Origin: a virus
Length of the DNA stretch: 38,050 bases
Virus record (IMG/VR): IMGVR_UViG_3300031977_000306
Location: 1-38,050 of that record
Direction: 5' to 3' (one strand)
In this document: piece by piece, positions 29,856-37,736 of the stretch
How positions within the stretch are numbered: position 1 is the first letter of the stretch
How the letters are laid out: every line of letters starts with the position of its first letter
Program-made: the position numbers and the translations under genes
Notes under the pieces: model-generated
What the model saw: the letters and a program-made list of their open reading frames with translations, nothing else
Told to the model about the DNA's origin: nothing
Databases searched by the model: none

Positions 29856-31463
29856 TTATCTCCTACCTGAAGGTATGTAATCTATGTATAAACCGTTTAT
29901 AATGTATGGTGCTTTTGTATCGTTAGTAATAAAAGTAAAGTTATTACTTGTCCCACTTCCTTGTAAAGGTATCCTTACCATCGGAGCAGCTGCTGCACCA
30001 AATACATTTGTTCCAAATACAGCACTACCAAACAGCGATGAAGGATTAACCGTTCCTAACAAATAATTACTCGTTGGTTGTGGTATAGTACTGCTGTTGT
30101 ATTCAAACCTTACTTGAACTTCTGGTGTTACCAAACCTTCTGCTGCTAACGACACTTTCAAATAGTGTAAAGTTTTTAACGTTCCTAAATCTCCGTAATC
30201 GAAGTCGGGAGTGGCGTACCTAGCCAAGATAGCAGTGCCATCGAAATCATTGCCAGAATCATGTACAAACACATAACCTGTATTATTCCCGTGATAATAT
30301 TTTTCAACACCTGTACTATCGAATCCCGAACCTATTCCTGTTACTTCTAATCCTCTTGTTGTTGACCATTCAAATCCGTTTGGTCGTAATGTTCCTATAA
30401 TTCCTCTTTGTGCACCTTGCACTGCATTGACATTACTGTAATATAATCTGTATTGTGACTTCTCTCTCATCACCAAACTGGTTATGGTATAGTCATTAAT
30501 GTTTTGAGCAACCAATGTCAAGATAGGCTGTATAGCTTTTGACACGGTACCAAGCTCAACGTCACCAATCCTTGCGGTACCTGCAACGGTTCTTATACCA
30601 TCCGGTGCAAGGAATACCAAGTCACCACCAATTTCTTGAATGCTGTGACCTGATAAACATCCAATGTTTTCAGCAATTGATATAATAGCTACGGTTTGAG
30701 AATCGTCAATGTTGACAAGCTTGTGAATACTATTCTCACAAAAAACTATCAAGTCTGCACGGAATCCTCTAATTCCTACTATCGTATCTGAAATAGTAAT
30801 AGCTCCTGCACCAGCACCGCTAAAGTTATCAGGGTCGTTGTGTACGCTGTAGTATACGGTAGTCTCGTTATCCTCTACACCAGCTGCAATAAGATGGTGG
30901 TCATGTGAAGTAATATATTTTACTGTTGCATTGGCTCCGTTAGGGGCTACTTCTTTTGTATAAAATGTTCTAGTGTTTAAAGCTCCTGTTCCTTCCATTC
31001 TAAATGAAAAGATGTCTTCGGATTCATCGGCTATAAAAATTTCACCGTAATCCATTCCAGCACTTTCAAACAAAGCAAACTGAGCTTGTCCTTGCCCAGT
31101 TCTTGTAGCAACTGCTTGACCTGTAAAGGTTGTATAATTATCACCACCCACAGAAGAAATTCTATTTATTTGTAACCAAGTAATTCCATCTTGACTAAAA
31201 TAAATTCCATTACCTCCAACTACTACTACACCATCAGCATAAGGTTTAGCACCATAAATAGTACTTGCACTTCCAGTAGGCTGTGTAGCACTACCTTCAC
31301 CAAATTTAGTATAACCGCTGATACGTCTGTATCCACCTTTAATAGACACTTCAAAGTTTTGAAGCTCTGTTGCTACTCCGGGTCTACGTAACAAATCTAA
31401 TTGGTTAGAAGCGGTTACTAGACCACCTTCACATGCAAGTGTAAACGGTTGTGAACGTGCCAT
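29856..31463 (-). CDS. Tail tube nozzle protein (podovirus gp12 / P22 gp10-like)
   Basis: A 535-residue beta-rich protein with the N-terminus ARSQPFTLACEGGLVTASNQ, a style common to podovirus nozzle or tail-stabilisation proteins, in which the first residues describe the contact with the adaptor and a following NFEVSIKGGYRRISGY stretch forms the first beta-propeller-like element. It lies between the adaptor and the fibre, the usual place for this gene. It would form the hexameric tube end that carries the fibres. Length is intermediate between P22 gp10 and T7 gp12. Confidence 0.75.
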   Translation of the reverse strand: MARSQPFTLACEGGLVTASNQLDLLRRPGVATELQNFEVSIKGGYRRISGYTKFGEGSATQPTGSASTIYGAKPYADGVVVVGGNGIYFSQDGITWLQINRISSVGGDNYTTFTGQAVATRTGQGQAQFALFESAGMDYGEIFIADESEDIFSFRMEGTGALNTRTFYTKEVAPNGANATVKYITSHDHHLIAAGVEDNETTVYYSVHNDPDNFSGAGAGAITISDTIVGIRGFRADLIVFCENSIHKLVNIDDSQTVAIISIAENIGCLSGHSIQEIGGDLVFLAPDGIRTVAGTARIGDVELGTVSKAIQPILTLVAQNINDYTITSLVMREKSQYRLYYSNVNAVQGAQRGIIGTLRPNGFEWSTTRGLEVTGIGSGFDSTGVEKYYHGNNTGYVFVHDSGNDFDGTAILARYATPDFDYGDLGTLKTLHYLKVSLAAEGLVTPEVQVRFEYNSSTIPQPTSNYLLGTVNPSSLFGSAVFGTNVFGAAAAPMVRIPLQGSGTSNNFTFITNDTKAPYIINGLYIDYIPSGRR

Positions 31464-31470
31464 AAATTAT

Positions 31471-32238
31471 TTAAAAATATCTTCTATCGTCTGTCATAAC
31501 TCTTGGAGTTGGATTCATAAGATTAGACTTCATATGTTTCATAGCCTTCTTATGGTCTTCAAGAGCAAATGCAGCTTGTTGTGGGCTTTCTTTAAACTGC
31601 CACACATAGTAACGTACTCGTGATGTGATAACGTTACTATATTGTTCGGGGAACACTATGGTGTCCGTGTAAGCACTAAGCTTTGTTGGCTTAGTAAATG
31701 CATAAAAATGCACATTATAAACTTTATCAGGAATTGGGCTTAAGCCAAACTTCCTTGAGTCAGGTGATTTAATAACTCGTATTGGCTCACCATAAGCCTG
31801 TGTATCAGCATCGTCAGCATTCTCGCTGTCTCTGTAATATCTTTTCCAATCTTCGTGATTGATAAACTTTAAACCTTTAGAGACATACGGTGCTGTTTCA
31901 CCACTAACATTAATCGTGGTGAGATAAAAATCATCCCAGTCTATAGAACCATAATCGTCTGCTAGACTTGAACTACCAGCTTTAAGCAGATACCATCTTG
32001 TACCTGCTACCGTTGCTACTGTTACGTTACCATAGAATGGGTCAGTAGCACCACTAAGACCTGCTGAAAGGAACGGTAATTGTGGTTCCTCATTAGCAAT
32101 GTCAAATATAGATTTATTGACTGCATCCTTGACAAACTGTTGAAGTCCTGTAGCACTTGCAAAGTTTGCAGCTGTCAATGGAATTTCATTGAGTTCTCTT
32201 AGAACTTCGTTAGTTATATCAAGATATGTTGTAGCCAT
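31471..32238 (-). CDS. Tail adaptor (tail tubular protein A-like)
   Basis: A 255-residue protein whose N-terminus, TYLDITNEVLRELNEIPLT, followed by a helical FVKDAVNKSIFDIANEEPQ stretch, is typical of podovirus head-tail adaptors (T7 gp11 family). A C-terminal helix (QAAFALEDHKKAMKHM) is also usual in the family. It would form the dodecameric ring between portal and nozzle. Gene order capsid, small protein, adaptor, nozzle, fibre agrees. Confidence 0.8.
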   Translation of the reverse strand: MATTYLDITNEVLRELNEIPLTAANFASATGLQQFVKDAVNKSIFDIANEEPQLPFLSAGLSGATDPFYGNVTVATVAGTRWYLLKAGSSSLADDYGSIDWDDFYLTTINVSGETAPYVSKGLKFINHEDWKRYYRDSENADDADTQAYGEPIRVIKSPDSRKFGLSPIPDKVYNVHFYAFTKPTKLSAYTDTIVFPEQYSNVITSRVRYYVWQFKESPQQAAFALEDHKKAMKHMKSNLMNPTPRVMTDDRRYF

Positions 32239-32250
32239 TTAAAAAATCTC

Positions 32251-32439
32251 TTAGTTAGCTTTAGCTTTAGGCATTTCTCCATGAGCATAATGAACTTGTC
32301 CACCTTTCATAAGCTCACGTCTAGCAGCTTTGTTACCATCAGTAATTCCATCGACTTTCTCGACTTCACCACCCATTGAGTAACCCATCATTTTTTTCTT
32401 GTAGCCACCGCCCATCATTTTTTTTCTTCCGTATTTCAT
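32251..32439 (-). CDS. Small Gly/Lys/Met-rich protein after the capsid gene
   Basis: A 62-residue basic protein with KKMMGGGYKKKMMGYSMGG at the start and a soluble C-terminus. It has an AAGGAAG ribosome site that lies just after the capsid terminator, so it is read only when transcription passes that hairpin. Short proteins rich in Gly, Lys and Met occur here in marine phages; function unknown. Confidence 0.6.
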   Translation of the reverse strand: MKYGRKKMMGGGYKKKMMGYSMGGEVEKVDGITDGNKAARRELMKGGQVHYAHGEMPKAKAN

Positions 32440-32453
32440 AATTTCTTCCTTTT

Positions 32454-32480
32454 AAAAAGTGGGGAGTCCGAAGACCCCCC
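32454..32480 (-). terminator. Intrinsic terminator with UUCG loop after the capsid gene
   Basis: Minus strand: GGGGGGTC, loop TTCG, GACTCCCC (8-bp stem with one G-U pair), then ACTTTTT. This is a textbook rho-independent terminator with an extra-stable tetraloop, starting 14 bases past the capsid stop. Because adaptor, nozzle and fibre genes continue in the same direction without a visible new promoter, it probably terminates only part of transcription, raising capsid message over tail messages as T7's late terminator after gene 10 does. Confidence 0.88.
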
Positions 32481-32493
32481 GAGTTATCAACAA

Positions 32494-33465
32494 TTAGTCG
32501 ATTAAGTAGAAAGCACCTACTAAGGCTTCGTCTCTAAGGACTTTAGAACCATATACATGCAATCCTCTAACGATATCACCGAAAGAACTTGGGTCTCTAA
32601 GGACTTCAGTTGAGATGATAGTTTGAGCAGTAGCAGTAGATGATATGTGTCCTGCTAGACATTTACCAGTAGCATTAGAAGTAGCAGCAATGTTATTAGA
32701 TTTGTACATGCTGAAACCTCTTAGTTTTCCACTTGATACTAGACCGTTTCTAATTGAGCCTTGACCAGCGTTGTAGTCAACAGACAATAGTTTAGAACCA
32801 GACTGAGAAAGTTGCTCATAGAAATCTGGACCAGCTACAAACCATCTTCCTTCTTCAGGAACGTTTTGCTCGTCTAAAAGTCTAGCCATTCTAGCCATAA
32901 GGTCTAGTGGGTCAGTTTCACCAGATGTGCCTAAATCAACAGCACCAGCTCCGTCAAATACGTTAGCACCTAAAGCAGTTGCACTATCAGCACCTAATGT
33001 ATGGTCAGGTGAAGATGTTGACAAACCACTAAACATGTTAGCGATAACAGCAGCATCAAAAGAATCTTTTAATGCATAAGCAGCAGATGAAGAAGCTACT
33101 TCTTTGAAGTTCACATGTGACATTTTAGTTTCAATATCATCAACGATGAATTTGAAAGCTTTTGCACTGTCAACAACCAAAGTAAGTTCTTGGTCTGTTA
33201 GTTTAGTTGAAGTTGTATCGCTACCTCTTGTGTAGTCATACACAGAAATAACGGGTTCTTTAATGATTTTAACTGAGTCTCCGTAAGCTGAGATTTCACC
33301 GGCATAGTCGGTGTTAGTAATAGCTTCTACAACCGAAGACTTTCTAAAGAAGTTTAAAACCTTTTTAGAATAAATCGAAGGTAGGAAGAAACTATTAGCT
33401 TGTCCACTTACGGAGTTTGCAAAGTTAGCATCGGTATCGGTTGCAGGTTCAAAATATTGAGCCAT
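32494..33465 (-). CDS. Major capsid protein
   Basis: A 323-residue protein placed between scaffold and tail adaptor. The sequence (AQYFEPATDTDANFANSV start; an IYSKKVLNFFRKSSVV segment; a SAKAFKFIVDDIETKMSHV segment in the long-helix region; VLRDPSSFGDIVRGLHVYG near the end) has the pattern of T7-like/HK97-fold coat proteins of marine podoviruses. The AGGAGA site just before its ATG is strong. It would assemble around the scaffold into an icosahedral head. Fold assignment is from pattern and context. Confidence 0.85.
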   Translation of the reverse strand: MAQYFEPATDTDANFANSVSGQANSFFLPSIYSKKVLNFFRKSSVVEAITNTDYAGEISAYGDSVKIIKEPVISVYDYTRGSDTTSTKLTDQELTLVVDSAKAFKFIVDDIETKMSHVNFKEVASSSAAYALKDSFDAAVIANMFSGLSTSSPDHTLGADSATALGANVFDGAGAVDLGTSGETDPLDLMARMARLLDEQNVPEEGRWFVAGPDFYEQLSQSGSKLLSVDYNAGQGSIRNGLVSSGKLRGFSMYKSNNIAATSNATGKCLAGHISSTATAQTIISTEVLRDPSSFGDIVRGLHVYGSKVLRDEALVGAFYLID

Positions 33466-33496
33466 GATACATTCTCCTATAGTTTAAAATTAATAA

Positions 33497-34354
33497 TTAT
33501 TTGCGAATACGTCCTTCGACCATAGCCTGACTAATTTCTTTTTCAAACTTGTCAAACTCGTCCATTGACATTCTTGCAATCTCCTTTTCAGTCCAAATCT
33601 TATCCTGTTTAGGTTCAACCGCAGTTGTTTTGGTTGAGACCATATCAGCAGCAGATTTATTAGACTGCTTAGAATTTGACTTCTTCGGTGCAACGTCCAT
33701 ACCAATATCACGTTTAAATAAATCTAAAGCTCTTGCAGCTAGGTCAGCATCATCAGCATTTGAGTATATCCAATCTTGAATAGACTTAGGCTGTTCTTTT
33801 GCCCAGCTATGGAAGTCGTCACTGTTTCTGATATCTTCAAAATCAGGATGTCTATCCATCAATCGCTTTTCAGCATCCTTACGAATTAACTCTTTCTCAC
33901 GTTCTTGTAGTCTTTCTAGTTTCTCTTTCAGTTCCTTAGATTTCTCTTCGGCTTGAAGGTGAGAAACAGTTTCTACAACTTCGTAAACATCAGGATACTC
34001 TCGTCTAAATTGTTCAAGTTCTTCAGCAGACTTAGGAGCTTTGTAGGTTTGTCTATTTTTAGTAGCCTCATCTAGTAGCTCTTGTTCTCTAGCTTTAAAC
34101 TCGTTTAGCTTAGAGTCATAATGCTTTTTCAAGTCATCGTAACGTTTCTTGTAGTCAGGTCTTTTATAAGGTTCATCCCTAGAAGTTTCCTGTTCTACAG
34201 GTTCTTCATCGGTTGCTTCTTTCTTTGATTTAGCTTTAGGCTTTTCAAAAAACATTCCGTCTGCTGTGTCAAAGTTTTCTTCAACGTCTGTATGCCATGA
34301 TTTATTTTGGTTGTAAGGATTGGCATGTTCCTCTTGTTGTACTTCAGTAGTCAT
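33497..34354 (-). CDS. Capsid scaffolding protein
   Basis: A 285-residue, highly charged, mostly helical protein directly upstream of the coat gene. Residues about 65-165 form a long Lys/Glu coiled coil (KKRYDDLKKHYDSKLNEF; ELKEKLERLQEREKEL), and the C-terminus is a short helix with a basic end (SMDEFDKFEKEISQAMVEGR then IRK), the usual coat-binding tail of scaffolds. It would guide head assembly and be lost from the mature virion. Its ATG overlaps the stop of the broken small frame upstream, and its TAGGAG site lies within that frame. Confidence 0.82.
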   Translation of the reverse strand: MTTEVQQEEHANPYNQNKSWHTDVEENFDTADGMFFEKPKAKSKKEATDEEPVEQETSRDEPYKRPDYKKRYDDLKKHYDSKLNEFKAREQELLDEATKNRQTYKAPKSAEELEQFRREYPDVYEVVETVSHLQAEEKSKELKEKLERLQEREKELIRKDAEKRLMDRHPDFEDIRNSDDFHSWAKEQPKSIQDWIYSNADDADLAARALDLFKRDIGMDVAPKKSNSKQSNKSAADMVSTKTTAVEPKQDKIWTEKEIARMSMDEFDKFEKEISQAMVEGRIRK

Positions 34355-34507
34355 ATTCTTTTTCTCCTACTCAGGGCTTCGTTTAACAAGGTAGCTGCGT
34401 GTGCACTTGCAGGGCTTGTCTTGTAAAGGTAGCCTTTCGGTTTATAATATGATAAGGTGCCTATGACGTCTTGGGTAGCCTTATCGCCTTTTAGTAACCA
34501 GCTCCAT
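34351..34507 (-). pseudogene. Small gene apparently broken by one base in an A-run (51 residues if repaired)
   Basis: Between the 335-residue gene and the scaffold the minus strand has an open frame reading KATQDVIGTLSYYKPKGYLY and then KTSPASAHAATLLNEALSRR, whose TGA overlaps the scaffold ATG (ATGA). In this frame there is no usable start. However, an ATG at 34507 reads MELVTK and would enter exactly this frame if the run of four A (34489-34492) were three. The repaired gene would be 51 residues, overlapping the upstream stop by 17 bases. This is either a sequencing or assembly slip, a true mutation, or +1 programmed frameshifting. Function unknown. Confidence 0.45.
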
Positions 34508-35498
34508 GAACCGGTGGTCTTTTAAATGCCATCTCTTCGTATAGAGGATTAGTTTCCTCTCCACGTTGAGGGTCAAGCATTGAACCAGCTACACCAACCG
34601 TTTCGGATTGTGGTCCTCTTTCAACTCTAATAACTTGTTCAGTCATTGGAGCTGCTGTAGGTTGGTATGCTTCTTCATCTTGTTGCATTAAACCACCAGT
34701 CTGTACTGGCTGTCTTTCGTCTGCTCTAGCTTCAGCATCTTTCATCATCGCCATTAAGTTATCGGCTCCGATTTCTTCTACAGCTTTAGCAGTAAAGACA
34801 AATTCTCCATCAGATAACCTTGCGGGTATGCTGTCAGAGACTCCGGTTCCGGGTCCTTCAACAGGTCCAGAACCAGCAAATTCTGATGCGACTTCTATAA
34901 CTTTATCAAATAGCATAGAGAGTTCTTCATCTTGTTCAAGTTTTGACATAAGCATATCTTCTTCTTCTTCACTTAATGCTTCGTCAATTATAAAATCTAA
35001 ATAGTTATCTTCCATGACATCATCAGGTTCCATTTCTGATTCACCATGAGTAGCACCGGGCATAACAGTTCCATCCGGCATTGTGTGTGTTGGACCCATA
35101 AGCTCTGACATTTGTTCGTCTACGTCACCGCCTTCTTGCCAAGTGTTTCTTTCGTCCATTGATGCATCCATTGACCCACCTTTATACATTCCGGGTCTCT
35201 CTTCAGCTAATTCATTTTTAATTAAAATACGTTGTCTATCAAGGTCATTAATTTCTTGGCTAATTGATTCCACTTGTCCAACATCTTTATTTTTTTGAGC
35301 ATCTTGTAAATCTAGCATTTTAGATTGAATAGCAACTTCCAAACCATTTAATACAACTCTAGGATTTGAATTTAAAGATTCAACAACGGATTCTCCATCT
35401 CTGTATCCCATTCTTTTTACAACCTCTGGAACTTCTTTCGCTAAAGCTTCCAGTCCTTCGTTTGGATATTTTTTACTATCGTCTTGTAACATGCTCAT
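34491..35498 (-). CDS. Capsid-region protein of unknown function
   Basis: A 335-residue acidic protein between portal and scaffold. An N-terminal helical part (about 1-95) includes a coiled coil (VESISQEINDLDRQRILIKN). The middle is acidic and Met-rich (ALSEEEEDMLMSKLEQDEEL). About residues 212-260 hold GPGTGVSDSIPARLSDGEF then VFTAKAVEEIGADNLM, a recognisable module in marine podovirus genomes whose function is unknown. No protease catalytic set is clear. Its ATG overlaps the stop of the 77-residue protein (TAATG) and AAGGAAGAAGA precedes it. Position suggests a head-assembly or head-completion role. Confidence 0.7.
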   Translation of the reverse strand: MSMLQDDSKKYPNEGLEALAKEVPEVVKRMGYRDGESVVESLNSNPRVVLNGLEVAIQSKMLDLQDAQKNKDVGQVESISQEINDLDRQRILIKNELAEERPGMYKGGSMDASMDERNTWQEGGDVDEQMSELMGPTHTMPDGTVMPGATHGESEMEPDDVMEDNYLDFIIDEALSEEEEDMLMSKLEQDEELSMLFDKVIEVASEFAGSGPVEGPGTGVSDSIPARLSDGEFVFTAKAVEEIGADNLMAMMKDAEARADERQPVQTGGLMQQDEEAYQPTAAPMTEQVIRVERGPQSETVGVAGSMLDPQRGEETNPLYEEMAFKRPPVHGAGY

Positions 35499-35731
35499 TA
35501 TTCTTCTTCCTTTCTAGTCAGTGCCTCTTTAACTTTACCCGGCAACTGCTCTAGGCGTACCAGAGAATTCACTCTCCCCTGCAACCGGAACATTTCCGAT
35601 TCCGATGTTGCCACCGCCAGTGCCTGTAGGTCCAAGGTCTTGAGGCTGTGCAGGTACTCCTGCAAGGCTTCCCATAGCTCCTTGTTGCCCACCAAGAGAT
35701 TCAGGCGTTTCGCCAGTTGTTTGTCCAACAT
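35498..35731 (-). CDS. 77-residue protein overprinted on the portal C-terminus
   Basis: A helical, charged protein (MLDKQLAKRLNLLVGNKELW, then a central helix, and a tail ending ALTRKEEE) encoded in another frame over the last 197 bases of the portal gene. Reasons to treat it as real: a TAGGA site about eight bases before ATG 35731, a globular Leu/Glu/Lys-rich composition unlike a random shadow, and a TAATG junction with the next gene that would couple their translation. Short proteins of this style follow portal genes in T7-like phages. Role unknown. Confidence 0.7.
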   Translation of the reverse strand: MLDKQLAKRLNLLVGNKELWEALQEYLHSLKTLDLQALAVATSESEMFRLQGRVNSLVRLEQLPGKVKEALTRKEEE

Positions 35732-37730
35732 TTTGCATTCCTATAATTTGTGCCATCATTGCAGCTTCTTCAGGGTCGTTGAGTATTTCATCAGGGTCTA
35801 AGTCTAAGCTGTAGGCAAGTTCACTAACGAGTTTAGAAATCTTAACAAACGGTGCAATAGCTGGACTTTGTGCAGTTTGTAAGAACATCGTAAGTCTTTG
35901 TGACCTAACTTCTTTCTGCATCAAGCTATTCGTACCTGTAGCTTTGACTTCTAAATCGCCTTTAACATCTAAGTCACCTTCAAAGAACTGCATGTTCCAT
36001 TGAAAGAATGACTCTCCCATTGGTCTCAGTAAAAAGTCGTCAAGGTTTTTAACAACTGTTTTAATGTTAAGACTAGATGCTCCAAGTAACATGGACATAC
36101 CAGAAGCAGTCCTTGTCATACTTTGAACACCAGTCTGACCATGTGAATAGGATGGTATGCCGGTTTGTTCGTCTGCAAGTTGTCTAAACTTGTCAAACAT
36201 CATCATATTCTCAGGTGCAGTGTTTGGAAACTTTAACCCGTGTATAGCTTGTCCGGGCATCCCAGCTTGTCTTCTAAAGATTTTGCCGGGATAGATTTCC
36301 ATAGACTGTCCACCCACTAATGCTGATTCGTCTACATCAAATACTAGCGAACCAGCCATAGCTAAATTATCTACAGCCATTCTTGCATGACCGTTCATAA
36401 TCTGCTGTGAATCATCCATGTTCTCAGCTACTCCAATACCGAAGAAGTTATATGGATTCTTCTCGTATGGGAAAGCGTGGTAAGGTATTCTGTAAGGAGT
36501 AAATGGATTCACTACTGCTCTAAGAAGTTTATTACCACATATCCATGCATTGATTTGTACTTCATCTAAATCATCAATGTCTTCGTCAAGGTCAATACCA
36601 ACTTCTCTAGCGTACTCAGCGTCCATGATACCCCAGTACTCAATAACTTCAAAGTTGCTTTCGTATTCATCAACTCTTGCATCATCACGTAGTTGAGATT
36701 CAAAATCTTTCTCTTCGTAGTTTGGACCTTCGGTCAAACATTCACGAATAGCATCTTCGTCAAAGTAAGGCATATTTCTTAATTGCCTTAATTGGCTTTT
36801 ATTCATCTTATGACGATGAATTACAAATTCGCATTCTTCAATGCTAGTAGCTGATGGGTCTGGATAAAAATCCCAACAGCTTACAAATTCTATTCTTGGT
36901 ACTCTAACTTCTAAAGGCTTATACGTTCTATTACCTTCTTCGTCTGTATCCCACTTGTTTAACTTTTTATTAAAATTAAAAGGACCTTTGACAATCCCTG
37001 TACCAAGTAGTGATGCTTCTAATAAAGCATTACGTATTTCTGATGACCCGTGTGACTCTTCTATTTGGTCATGGATAAGTTTTTCCATTCTTCTTGCTGC
37101 ACGTTGAGCTGGAGATAGTTCTAATTTTTGTGGGTCAGGACTGAATCCTTCTTGAAGCATTCCAGCCTGTTCAGCTTTTTGTTCTAATGAATCTTCAAAC
37201 AATCCTCTGTTAAAGGTAGCACCGGGTCTTAGTACTCTTCCGTCACCCTCGTAACCAACATCGTAAGGATTGTCAATTCTGTTTCCAATGTCATCGGGTA
37301 TTTCCATACCGCCCATTGGAGTTTCAAGTCCTAATTGTCCTTGGTCTAAATGAGCTTGTCCAAACTCACCTTCAGGTATTCTTGTTTCTTGAATACCAAT
37401 TGGAAACTTACCTGTTCCAAAGATAACATCAACTAATTGTCCAAAGGCAGCAAGTACTTTAGTCTTAGTTATCTTTACAAAGATTCTAGATTTTTCTGAA
37501 TCTCTAAACTTAATTGATTTGTTGTATAGCCCTCTGTAGTTTTCGTAAGCTCTAAGCCAACGTCTTTCGTCAGAGTTTCTTGCATCTTCAGCTTGGTAAA
37601 ATCTTGACTGGATGATACCTACAAGATTTTCTTTTTGACCAAACTCTAGTGCAAGGTTTTTACCCGCTTCACCTTCTACTTCTTCGTAAAGGTTGTCAGC
37701 GTTTAAAAATGTGTTCTCGTTATCTGCCAT
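35535..37730 (-). CDS. Portal (head-tail connector) protein
   Basis: A 731-residue portal that would form the twelve-subunit DNA entry channel. It lies directly after the large terminase and ahead of scaffold and coat. Features include the N-terminal SDERRWLRAYENYRGLYN helical stretch followed by SRIFVKITKTKVLAAFGQL, a YNFFGIGVAENMDDSQQ region near the middle, and MTRTASGMSMLLGAS around residue 540, phrases characteristic of marine podovirus portals. The C-terminal 65 residues are Gly/Pro/Gln-rich and disordered-looking, and coincide with the overprinted frame. The ATG has AGGAACGA upstream and is six bases from the terminase stop. Confidence 0.92.
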   Translation of the reverse strand: MADNENTFLNADNLYEEVEGEAGKNLALEFGQKENLVGIIQSRFYQAEDARNSDERRWLRAYENYRGLYNKSIKFRDSEKSRIFVKITKTKVLAAFGQLVDVIFGTGKFPIGIQETRIPEGEFGQAHLDQGQLGLETPMGGMEIPDDIGNRIDNPYDVGYEGDGRVLRPGATFNRGLFEDSLEQKAEQAGMLQEGFSPDPQKLELSPAQRAARRMEKLIHDQIEESHGSSEIRNALLEASLLGTGIVKGPFNFNKKLNKWDTDEEGNRTYKPLEVRVPRIEFVSCWDFYPDPSATSIEECEFVIHRHKMNKSQLRQLRNMPYFDEDAIRECLTEGPNYEEKDFESQLRDDARVDEYESNFEVIEYWGIMDAEYAREVGIDLDEDIDDLDEVQINAWICGNKLLRAVVNPFTPYRIPYHAFPYEKNPYNFFGIGVAENMDDSQQIMNGHARMAVDNLAMAGSLVFDVDESALVGGQSMEIYPGKIFRRQAGMPGQAIHGLKFPNTAPENMMMFDKFRQLADEQTGIPSYSHGQTGVQSMTRTASGMSMLLGASSLNIKTVVKNLDDFLLRPMGESFFQWNMQFFEGDLDVKGDLEVKATGTNSLMQKEVRSQRLTMFLQTAQSPAIAPFVKISKLVSELAYSLDLDPDEILNDPEEAAMMAQIIGMQNVGQTTGETPESLGGQQGAMGSLAGVPAQPQDLGPTGTGGGNIGIGNVPVAGESEFSGTPRAVAG

Positions 37731-37736
37731 TCGTTC

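Noticed and set aside
33490-33711. Minus-strand frame inside the scaffold gene C-terminus
   Set aside because: Arg/Leu/Ser-rich shadow without start context, unlike the portal overprint case.
34451-34485. Inverted repeat GATAAGG / CCTTATC just after the 335-residue gene, first read as a terminator or frameshift-stimulating hairpin
   Set aside because: Seven pairs around a 21-base loop without a T-run, and the region reads as coding in the small broken gene, so the simpler explanation is coding sequence.
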